From positions 1-5,898 of the forward strand of contig JALGTD010000178.1 in the NCBI GenBank assembly GCA_029821515.1: a stretch of DNA of 5,898 nt. Reading direction: 5' to 3'. The notes beneath the pieces were generated by a model. That model was not told where the DNA came from. It saw only the letters and a program-made list of their open reading frames with translations, and made no database searches. Positions 1 to 4,635 of the stretch are shown piece by piece; position 1 is the stretch's first letter, and each line of letters begins with the position of its first letter. Origin of the DNA: Candidatus Zipacnadia bacterium (lineage in GTDB: Bacteria > Armatimonadota > Zipacnadia > Zipacnadales > Zipacnadaceae). The translations under genes were made by a program, and so were the position numbers.

Positions 1-80
1 GTGGTCTTACCGTGATCTACGTGCCCAATCGTCCCGATATTTAGATGGGGCTTGGTCCGCTCAAATTTCTCCTTGGCCAT
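1..80 (-). CDS. tuf: Translation elongation factor Tu, N-terminal fragment (cut by window edge)
   Basis: This is the start of EF-Tu, the GTPase that brings aminoacyl-tRNA to the ribosome. Reading leftward from the ATG at 78-80, 26 codons are visible and begin MAKEKFERTKPHLNIGTIG. They run into the G1 P-loop GHVDHGKT (residues 19-26), which binds the GTP phosphates. The reading is near-invariant among bacterial EF-Tu proteins, so the identity is secure although only about 7% of a usual ~400-residue protein is present. A Shine-Dalgarno CTAGGAGGT lies at about 91-99, roughly ten bases before the ATG. It is the last gene of a tRNA-tuf transcription unit, 84 bases after tRNA-Thr(GGU). No convincing separate promoter is seen in that gap: a TTGACA-like box there has no good -10 partner. 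Confidence 0.97.
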   Translation of the reverse strand, partial: MAKEKFERTKPHLNIGTIGHVDHGKT

Positions 81-164
81 GGCCAAAATACCTCCTAGGT
101 GTTCGCAGTTGCCGCCGCTGTGTCAAAAAGATATGCATTCCATATATACCTACGGACGATGCCA

Positions 165-240
165 TGGAGCCCACGATCGGAGTCGAACCGATGACCTTGT
201 CCTTACCAAGGACACGCTCTACCTCCTGAGCTACGTGGGC
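165..240 (-). tRNA. tRNA-Thr (anticodon GGU)
   Basis: A full 76-nt cloverleaf can be drawn on the minus strand: acceptor stem GCCCACG/CGTGGGC, D stem GCTC/GAGC, anticodon stem TGTCC/GGACA with loop TTGGTAA, and T arm ATCGG-TTCGACT-CCGAT. The anticodon GGU reads ACC and ACU threonine codons. The discriminator base is U and CCA is encoded in the gene. It is 12 bases downstream of tRNA-Tyr and 84 bases upstream of tuf, so it is very probably processed from the same transcript. The Thr/Tyr/Thr arrangement before tuf parallels the thrU-tyrU-glyT-thrT-tufB operon of enterobacteria, but without the glycine tRNA. Confidence 0.97.
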
Positions 241-252
241 CCACTCCGTTGG

Positions 253-338
253 TGGTGGAGGGGGGAGGATTTGAACCTCCGAAGGCAATCGCCGGCAGAT
301 TTACAGTCTGCTCCCTTTGGCCGCTCGGGCACCCCTCC
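253..338 (-). tRNA. tRNA-Tyr (anticodon GUA)
   Basis: This is an 86-nt class II tRNA on the minus strand, with acceptor stem GGAGGGG/CCCCTCC, anticodon stem GCAGA/TCTGC and loop CTGTAAA (anticodon GUA), the long variable arm expected of bacterial tRNA-Tyr, and T arm GGAGG-TTCAAAT-CCTCC. The discriminator is A and CCA is encoded. It is the first structural gene after the promoter at 412-440 and is preceded in that transcript by a 9-bp leader hairpin (368-395). Confidence 0.97.
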
Positions 339-367
339 GCGGGTAATCCGTACTTGCTATATCACAG

Positions 368-395
368 GGGACGCCCTGGTACATCCGGGCGTCCC
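368..395 (-). other. 9-bp stem-loop in the leader of the tRNA-Tyr/tRNA-Thr/tuf transcript
   Basis: GGGACGCCC (368-376) and GGGCGTCCC (387-395) are perfect inverted copies separated by ten bases. In the leftward transcript predicted from the promoter at 412-440, the hairpin would form about ten nucleotides after the start and about 30 nucleotides before tRNA-Tyr. Neither strand has a T-run after it, so it is not a standard intrinsic terminator. A role in 5' stability, RNase processing or stringent-type control of tRNA-tuf synthesis is possible but only inferred. Confidence 0.6.
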
Positions 396-411
396 TAAGT
401 ACAACCTACAT

Positions 412-440
412 ATTATAACTATTTAGGACGCTGGAGTCAA
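412..440 (-). promoter_or_regulatory. Vegetative (sigma-70/SigA type) promoter for tRNA-Tyr, tRNA-Thr and tuf
   Basis: On the minus strand a -35 box TTGACT (435-440) and a perfect -10 box TATAAT (412-417) are separated by exactly 17 bp. Transcription would start near 405. The -35 box lies only four bases beyond the CCA end of tRNA-Thr(UGU), so that tRNA is outside this transcript while tRNA-Tyr, tRNA-Thr(GGU) and tuf are inside it. Confidence 0.8.
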
Positions 441-444
441 ATAG

Positions 445-519
445 TGGAGCCGACGGTCCGATTCGAACGGACGACCTGGTCATTACAAGTGACCTGCTCT
501 ACCTCTGAGCTACGTCGGC
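445..519 (-). tRNA. tRNA-Thr (anticodon UGU)
   Basis: A 75-nt cloverleaf on the minus strand has acceptor stem GCCGACG/CGTCGGC, D stem GCTC/GAGC, anticodon stem GGTCA/TGACC with loop CTTGTAA, and T arm GTCCG-TTCGAAT-CGGAC. The anticodon UGU reads ACA and ACG. The discriminator is U and CCA is encoded. It starts 39 bases after the sigH stop codon. I see no promoter or terminator in that gap, so it is probably cut out of the sigH messenger. The separate promoter that follows it serves the remaining tRNAs. Confidence 0.96.
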
Positions 520-558
520 TTGGCAGTGCAGTTTCTGGCCCAGACCGGTTGCATCTGT

Positions 559-1206
559 TCAGTTGGTTATTTCGGCAGGGGTCTGCCCGACGATCTTCTT
601 CTTCGCCCGCTGCAGGGCGTTGTCAATCTGCTTTACATTGCAGCCAAGCTGCTGGGCAATATCCTGATATTGGTCCCCGCCCATGTAACTCACCAGCGCG
701 TGCCACTCGAACTGTGACAGGGCGCGCACGGCCAGTTGACGAATGTCGTCCCAGATATCGCGGCTGATTATAATCCGTTCCGGGTCACTGCTGTTACCAT
801 CAGCCAGCATCTGGCCCAGGACGGTAAGTCCCTCGCTACTGCTGACCGGCTCAGCAATAGAAATAGATGAATTAAGCAAAGTGTGCTTGTGGCGGGTTGC
901 TGCCTTCAGGGCGCTTATTATCTGACGGCGGATACAAAGCCGAGCGAAGGAGCCGAAGCTCATGCCAGTCTCCGATGAATAGTCGCGTACCGCCTTGTAA
1001 AGACCGATCATTCCCTCCTGGACGACATCCTCTGCATCAGCACCAGCCCAGAAATAGTCCCGAGCGCTTGCCTCGACCGCCGGCCGATACCTGTTCAGCA
1101 GATGCTCCATCGCCTCGCGGCCCTCGTTCTGGGCCAACAATGCTACTTGGTCATCGCTGAAGCGGGTTAGCTCCACAGCCGAAAGCGAGTCGCTGCACTC
1201 GGTCAT
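559..1206 (-). CDS. sigH: RNA polymerase sigma factor of the SigH (Spo0H) type, sigma-70 family
   Basis: This 215-residue sigma factor directs core RNA polymerase to an alternative promoter class. Region 2 spans roughly residues 36-107: the core-binding stretch YFWAGADAEDVVQEGMIGLYKAVRDY at 51-76 is typical of SigH, followed by region 2.3-2.4 with FARLCIRRQIISALKAATRHKH. Region 4 is at about 158-205, with the helix-turn-helix DIAQQLGCNVKQIDNALQRAKKKI. There is no region 1.1 or 3, and the length matches SigH of Clostridia (about 210-220). The ATG at 1204-1206 is chosen because GGAGGAT lies about eight bases upstream. In Firmicutes, sigH lies a few genes before secE-nusG, commonly next to tRNAs and tuf, which supports the assignment. 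SigH governs the transition to stationary phase and, in spore formers, early sporulation; in a non-sporulating host it would be a general stress or stationary-phase factor. Several normally conserved positions in the region 2 to region 4 linker are divergent, so target promoters cannot be assumed. Confidence 0.88.
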   Translation of the reverse strand: MTECSDSLSAVELTRFSDDQVALLAQNEGREAMEHLLNRYRPAVEASARDYFWAGADAEDVVQEGMIGLYKAVRDYSSETGMSFGSFARLCIRRQIISALKAATRHKHTLLNSSISIAEPVSSSEGLTVLGQMLADGNSSDPERIIISRDIWDDIRQLAVRALSQFEWHALVSYMGGDQYQDIAQQLGCNVKQIDNALQRAKKKIVGQTPAEITN

Positions 1207-1401
1207 ACCTGCTATCCTCCGCCACGGGCACTAGTCCAGATGGCAATAACGCAACCGATGAACTGTGCGTCACCGCCGGGCGGGAGCGTGGCAGCCAAGC
1301 AGTTGTATGAAGTTGCCCCGGCCGGCGTGGGAACCGATCGGTCCTGCTAAACTCGGTAAGATGGCAGCCGTTGGAACTCTAAGCTATCCGGCCTCCAATT
1401 T
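1207..1401 (-). other. Long, GC-rich, probably structured 5' leader of sigH (no gene seen)
   Basis: The promoter at 1408-1436 predicts a leader of about 195 nucleotides before the sigH ATG. It contains a perfect 10-bp palindrome ACCGATCGGT (1333-1342), a GGCCGG segment near 1390 that can pair with CCGGCC near 1318-1326, and a CTCCCGCC segment near 1277-1284 that is nearly complementary to the GGCGGAGG carrying the Shine-Dalgarno. Short open frames here show no protein family signature. I checked by eye for SRP RNA, tmRNA, RNase P, T-box and cobalamin riboswitch landmarks and found none. It may be only an untranslated leader, or a small RNA whose transcript reads into sigH. Confidence 0.4.
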
Positions 1402-1407
1402 TCTAAT

Positions 1408-1436
1408 AGTATACGATCTCATAGCCCAGAAGTCAA
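1408..1436 (-). promoter_or_regulatory. Vegetative promoter upstream of sigH
   Basis: On the minus strand a -35 box TTGACT (1431-1436) and a -10 box TATACT (1408-1413) have a 17-bp spacer. Both boxes and the spacing match the promoter in front of tRNA-Tyr almost base for base. The start site would be near 1401. The spacer carries TAGCCCA (1422-1428), which is mirrored by TGGGCTA at 1455-1461, a possible operator. Confidence 0.7.
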
Positions 1437-1501
1437 GCTTGTTACGCTATCGTTTGGGCTAGCGGATGGCGTAAACCAGGGGGCTGTACTGCTGTGGTTG
1501 G

Positions 1502-1530
1502 TTGACAGCAGCATCGGCCCAGACTACAAT
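1502..1530 (+). promoter_or_regulatory. Consensus vegetative promoter for bioY (and the SDR gene behind it)
   Basis: A perfect -35 box TTGACA (1502-1507) and a -10 box TACAAT (1525-1530) are 17 bp apart. Transcription would start near 1537 and give a leader of about 35 bases before the ATG at 1572. The -35 box is embedded in GGTTGACA (1500-1507), which resembles one half of a BirA biotin operator. GTAAACC at 1471-1477 resembles the other half, but the spacing is 22 bp rather than the usual 14-16, so operator function is doubtful. Confidence 0.75.
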
Positions 1531-1571
1531 CTTTTGCAATCAGCGAGTTGCCAAGGAGAGATACTTTATAC

Positions 1572-2135
1572 ATGCTAAGTTTACGCGAGCACCTGGGTTC
1601 AGTCACTATTGCCCTGCCCGCGCCACTTGCCTGGCGGTATGCGACAGGGATTGTCGTGCTGGCTGCGGCTAGTGCTGTTGCCGCCCACATCCGAATTCCA
1701 CTTCCGTTCAGCCCGGTGCCGATTACACTGCAGACCGGCGTAGTTCTGGTGGCCGGCGCGACTTTGGGTACTGCTGTTGGCGGGGGCAGTCAGATACTCT
1801 ATATGGCCGTTGGCCTGCTTGGGGCGCCGATTTTCGCGGCTAGCGGCGGATTTGGTGGTCCTACTGTTGGCTACCTGATCGGCTTTGTGCCGGCGGCGAT
1901 GCTGGTCGGCTGGGCGGCTCGCGGCGGCTGGCGACTACCGAGACTGGCCGGAGGGATGCTGGCAGCAACAGCGTTGATATACGCTTGCGGCGTCGTGGGT
2001 CTGGTTTTCACGACGGGCCTCGGCTGGTCGGCAGCAATCACCACCGGTGTGCTACCTTTCCTGGCTGGTGATCAAGCTGGTGTGAAGACCAATAGTGTGG
2101 TAATATCCTCGCCGTGGTTCTGTCCAGGGAGGTAA
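1572..2135 (+). CDS. bioY: BioY, biotin-specific S component of an ECF transporter, with atypical C-terminus
   Basis: BioY is the membrane protein that binds biotin and, usually with the shared EcfT and EcfA/A' energy module encoded elsewhere, imports it. The family signature is clear: IRIPLPFSPVPITLQTGVVL at residues 40-59, then YMAVGLLGAPIFA (77-89) and GGPTVGYLIGF (95-105). About six hydrophobic segments cover residues 23-170. The ATG at 1572 is preferred because AAGGAGAG (1553-1560) precedes it by 11 bases; a TTG at 1548 would put the Shine-Dalgarno inside the gene. Residues 160-167 (VLPFLAGD) match the family, where a basic, helical tail normally follows. Here the last 20 residues are unrelated and the gene ends inside the Shine-Dalgarno of the next gene. 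No other frame restores the tail. The gene may be truncated or frameshifted at about 2073, and transport activity is uncertain. No ecfT or ecfA gene is present nearby. Confidence 0.87.
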   Translation: MLSLREHLGSVTIALPAPLAWRYATGIVVLAAASAVAAHIRIPLPFSPVPITLQTGVVLVAGATLGTAVGGGSQILYMAVGLLGAPIFAASGGFGGPTVGYLIGFVPAAMLVGWAARGGWRLPRLAGGMLAATALIYACGVVGLVFTTGLGWSAAITTGVLPFLAGDQAGVKTNSVVISSPWFCPGR

Positions 2136-2141
2136 CAGAAA

Positions 2142-2963
2142 GTGTCACGGCTCAACTTGACGGGAAAAGTGGCAATTATTACAGGAGGAGCGTCCGGCAT
2201 CGGCAAGAGTATTGCCACGGCCCTTGCGAAAGAGGGCGTTAGCCTGACCATCGCTGACATTGATGCAGAGGCCGCCCGCGGCACCGTTCAGCAGCTTGAG
2301 CAGGTCAATCCCGCCGCTACATATATCCCTATTGAGACCAATGTGACCGATGCTGCAAGCGTGGCGGCAATGGTTGAGGGCACGCTGGAGCAGTTCGGCA
2401 AGATTAATATACTGGTCAATAACGCCGGGATCAATGTGCCCAGATTACTGGTAGACCCCGCCGGTAAAGAAGAGCTGGACGAGGCGACCTTTGATAAGAT
2501 CACGGCGGTAAACCAGAAGGGTATCTTCCTGTGTTCCCAGGCGGTAGCGCGGGAGATGATAAGCAGGGGAGAGGGCGGCGTGATAGTCAATATGGCTTCC
2601 GAGGCGGGGCTGGAAGGCTCCGAGGGGCAGAGCGCTTATGCGGGAACTAAGGGCGCGATCTACGCCTATACCCGTTCCTGGGCCAAGGAACTGGGCAAGT
2701 ATGACATTCGAGTGGTCGGCTGTGCGCCGGCCATTCTTGAAGCCACCCCCCTGCGCAGTGTTGACTACGAGCAAGCACTGGCTTATACTCGGGGAATAAC
2801 AGTAGAAGGACTGCACGAGTCCTACGAAGAAGTTGCCGTGCCGCTGGGGCGAGTCGGCCGTCTGGACGAGGTCGCCGATCTGGTCTGTTTCCTGGCCTCA
2901 GATATGGCCAGCTACATTACCGGTACTGTGGTAAATATCTCCGGCGGCAAGTCCCGAGGCTGA
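2142..2963 (+). CDS. SDR-family NAD-dependent dehydrogenase, sorbitol-6-phosphate dehydrogenase (SorD) type
   Basis: This is a 273-residue classical short-chain dehydrogenase. It shows the Rossmann motif TGGASGIG (14-21), acidic D39 after the second strand (favouring NAD over NADP), NNAG (93-96) and the tetrad N124, S153, Y166, K170. Beyond generic SDR motifs it matches SorD proteins of sorbose/sorbitol operons in order: NVPRLLVD (98-105), VNQKGIFLCSQAVAR, SEAGLEGSEGQSAYAGTK (153-170), RSWAKELGKYDIRVVG, ITVEGL and the tail SYITGTVVNISGGKSRG. The family oxidises D-glucitol-6-phosphate to fructose-6-phosphate, but no PTS gene is visible, so the true substrate may be a different polyol or sugar acid. 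The start is GTG at 2142, with AGGGAGGT (2126-2133) eight bases upstream and overlapping the bioY stop. P196-A197 replaces the usual Pro-Gly of the family. It is likely cotranscribed with bioY. Confidence 0.85.
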   Translation: MSRLNLTGKVAIITGGASGIGKSIATALAKEGVSLTIADIDAEAARGTVQQLEQVNPAATYIPIETNVTDAASVAAMVEGTLEQFGKINILVNNAGINVPRLLVDPAGKEELDEATFDKITAVNQKGIFLCSQAVAREMISRGEGGVIVNMASEAGLEGSEGQSAYAGTKGAIYAYTRSWAKELGKYDIRVVGCAPAILEATPLRSVDYEQALAYTRGITVEGLHESYEEVAVPLGRVGRLDEVADLVCFLASDMASYITGTVVNISGGKSRG

Positions 2964-3053
2964 TAGCACGCCCTGTTAGTGCGTATGTCCTCTCGCTGGG
3001 GCCGTCGGGGAAGATGGCATAACGGGCTAACTACGCAGGTGGTTGGAGAAGTA

Positions 3054-3170
3054 ATGAAGGTTGCCAAGTTGTTTAGAGCACGCGATACCCGTGTTGTCGA
3101 GACGGCTGCTCCTTCTCCGCAGGCAGGTGAGGTGCTGGTGTCCGTCACATGTCCCTTAGCAAGCGCCTGA
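3054..3170 (+). pseudogene. Truncated zinc-type MDR alcohol/polyol dehydrogenase, N-terminal remnant
   Basis: From the ATG at 3054, preceded by GGAGAAG, the frame reads MKVAKLFRARDTRVVETAAP and continues to EVLVSVT. This is the typical first strand pair of the GroES-like domain of medium-chain dehydrogenases such as sorbitol or threonine dehydrogenase. In an intact gene the next residues would be a GICGSD-like segment with the first catalytic zinc cysteine, and the protein would be about 340-350 residues. Here the frame leaves the family after about 32 residues, adds CPLASA and stops at 3170. Neither other forward frame resumes the family. The break coincides with the start of the repeat at about 3151. 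The gene lies 90 bases behind the SDR gene, so an SDR+MDR polyol or sugar pair was probably once complete. Confidence 0.68.
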
Positions 3171-3312
3171 ACCACAACTAAACCAAGGAACTGAATAAGT
3201 AATAACAGAAGTATCGTTTCAAAAGAACTGAATGTCGTAGCCTCTCAATTGTGAGAGATAGCTTTTACAACAATCTCGAGGGATATCTGATACGTGCGGG
3301 CCGCGGACTTTT
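3151..3312 (+). repeat. Diverged ~160 bp non-coding direct repeat, copy A (upstream of the dehydratase gene)
   Basis: This stretch aligns by eye, with small gaps, to 5736-5898. Matching blocks in order are CCCT..GCAAG..CCTG (3153-3169), GGAA..TGAATA.GT.ATA (3187-3204), TCAA.A....CT.AAT.TC.TA (3219-3239), the stem-loop core (3241-3277), and TAC.TGC.G (3291-3300). Outside the core the identity is roughly two thirds. The copy fills most of the 244-base gap between the MDR remnant and the enolase-superfamily gene, so an upstream control region is its likeliest role. The remainder (3313-3414) is AT-rich and holds the AGGAGGA ribosome site (3401-3407). I see no convincing -35/-10 pair. Confidence 0.65.
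3241..3277 (+). promoter_or_regulatory. Conserved stem-loop core of repeat copy A
   Basis: CTCTCA (3242-3247) and TGAGAG (3252-3257) are inverted with a four-base loop, followed by AGCTTTT and CAATCTC. The same layout recurs at 5824-5859 with a three-base loop. GAGAT (3255-3259) can instead pair with ATCTC (3273-3277), giving a mutually exclusive second hairpin. It could be a DNA operator, a weak terminator-like hairpin (only four T) or an RNA switch; the sequence does not decide. Confidence 0.5.
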
Positions 3313-3414
3313 TAGTAGACTCACTGTAGAAATAGTACAAAGCGTCAAGCGTTAATTGAACCGCTACTGTAATGCTTCGGAATAGAGCCGACCGTTAACA
3401 AGGAGGACAGAATC

Positions 3415-4626
3415 ATGCAGATCACCGATGTTGCTACCATTCTGCTAACAGGCCCATGCACCAATGATCCGTATCTCACGGAGATCAGGAAACGCCGTAG
3501 CGCTGCATTCATTGAGGTTCACACCGACACGGATTTGATAGGGATCGGAGAGACCTACGCGGGCTATTTCTGCCCCGAAATCGTCCCCGAGATCGTTGAG
3601 TTCTTCAAGCCAATCCTGATCGGACAGTCGGTGGACAACATTGCTGAGTTGTGGCAACGTATGTACCGCTGTGGCAACTTCTGGTGCCGAGTAGGTTTGG
3701 GTACGGCCGTGATGAGTGGAATTGATGCTGCCCTGTGGGACTTGAAAGGCAAGGCATCTGGCCTGCCCGTCTACGAGTTGCTCGGCGGCCGTAAGCATGA
3801 GCAACTGCTATGCTACGCCACCGGTGGCCCCAGCAACTACCCCAAGGAAAAACTGGCTGAGAAGATCGATTACTATTTGTCGTTGGGGTTTCGTGCCTTC
3901 AAGCTGGGCACTGGCCGATTCACCACCGACGAGGACTTCGTGCCCGTGGCGGCGGCGGAGGCCGCTGACTTCGAAGGGGACAAGATGGACTTCGTGCGCT
4001 CTCATGTGGGCAAGGAGATCGCTGTGATGCTGGACGGCCACATGGCGAACCGAGATGGTCCAATATGGTCGTTGGGTACCGCGCAGGCCGTCATGAAAGC
4101 CGTCGAGCCTTACGATGTGTTCTTCTTCGAAGAGCCATTGCCGTACACCGACCCGTGGGGCTACTCTGAGGTTTGCCGAACCACCCCGATCCCGATCGCC
4201 GGTGGGGAGGGCCTGACCGCAACCTATGAGTGGCGCGTGTTTACGGAATACGATGCCTTTGACATCGGCCAGCCGGACGCAGCGTTCACCGGGGGGCTGG
4301 GAGAGTTTATGAAAGTGGCGGCTATGCTGGAGAGTCACGGCCGGAAGATTGCCACTCACTCCTGGGGAGCAGGCGGTGCACTGATGCAGAACCTGCACTG
4401 TGCGTTCGCCGCCAGCAACACTGTCATTTGCGAGACGCCCCCGGCCTACGGCCCGCTACACAGCGAGATCGCAGGTGAATCGTTCATGATGGTAGATGGT
4501 ATGGCCTTGCCTCCGGAACAGCCCGGATTGGGGATCACCTTGACCGACGAAGTCAAGAATCGCTTCTCATTTGTTCCCGGCAGTGGCGAATTCAACAGCG
4601 TGCCGGGCAAAATTCTCACCGATTAG
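3415..4626 (+). CDS. Enolase-superfamily protein (mandelate racemase/muconate lactonizing type), probable sugar-acid dehydratase
   Basis: This 403-residue enzyme has the two-domain plan of the superfamily: an N-terminal capping domain (about 1-125, with GIGETY at 43-48 and GIDAALWDLKGKASGLPVYELLGG at 102-125) and a modified TIM barrel. Predicted Mg2+ ligands are D207 (VMLDGHM), E239 (FFFEEPLP) and E265 (AGGEG). D288 (GQPDAAFTGG) and H315 (ATHSWGAGG) form the usual His-Asp dyad of the mandelate racemase subgroup, and E340 (CETPP) sits on the eighth strand. The second-strand KxK motif is reduced to K163-L-G165, so one usual general base is missing, which favours a dehydratase relying on the His-Asp dyad, as in some aldonate dehydratases. 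The family abstracts a proton alpha to a carboxylate; dehydratases yield 2-keto-3-deoxy sugar acids. The substrate is unknown. AGGAGGA (3401-3407) fixes the ATG. It is translationally coupled to the next gene. Confidence 0.85.
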   Translation: MQITDVATILLTGPCTNDPYLTEIRKRRSAAFIEVHTDTDLIGIGETYAGYFCPEIVPEIVEFFKPILIGQSVDNIAELWQRMYRCGNFWCRVGLGTAVMSGIDAALWDLKGKASGLPVYELLGGRKHEQLLCYATGGPSNYPKEKLAEKIDYYLSLGFRAFKLGTGRFTTDEDFVPVAAAEAADFEGDKMDFVRSHVGKEIAVMLDGHMANRDGPIWSLGTAQAVMKAVEPYDVFFFEEPLPYTDPWGYSEVCRTTPIPIAGGEGLTATYEWRVFTEYDAFDIGQPDAAFTGGLGEFMKVAAMLESHGRKIATHSWGAGGALMQNLHCAFAASNTVICETPPAYGPLHSEIAGESFMMVDGMALPPEQPGLGITLTDEVKNRFSFVPGSGEFNSVPGKILTD

Positions 4627-4635
4627 GAGGATCTC

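Noticed and set aside
368..395. Hairpin as an intrinsic terminator for the upstream tRNA/sigH transcript
   Set aside because: No run of T follows it on either strand, and it lies downstream of a promoter feeding essential genes.
52..426. Plus-strand open frame across the tRNA genes
   Set aside because: It is antisense to tuf and two tRNA genes; this is the well-known spurious-protein pattern from tRNA complements.
1265..1462. Open frame in the sigH-bioY intergenic region
   Set aside because: It has no family signature, no adequate Shine-Dalgarno, and overlaps the divergent promoter and leader of sigH.
3241..3266. Stem-loop in repeat copy A as a simple intrinsic terminator of the upstream operon
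   Set aside because: The stem is only six base pairs and AT-balanced with four T after it. The conserved sequence continues well past the T-run, so termination alone does not explain it.
3356..3386. TTGAAC with a downstream GAATAG as a promoter for the dehydratase gene
   Set aside because: The -10 match is poor and the spacer is 18 bp; I could not choose it over other weak candidates in the AT-rich stretch.
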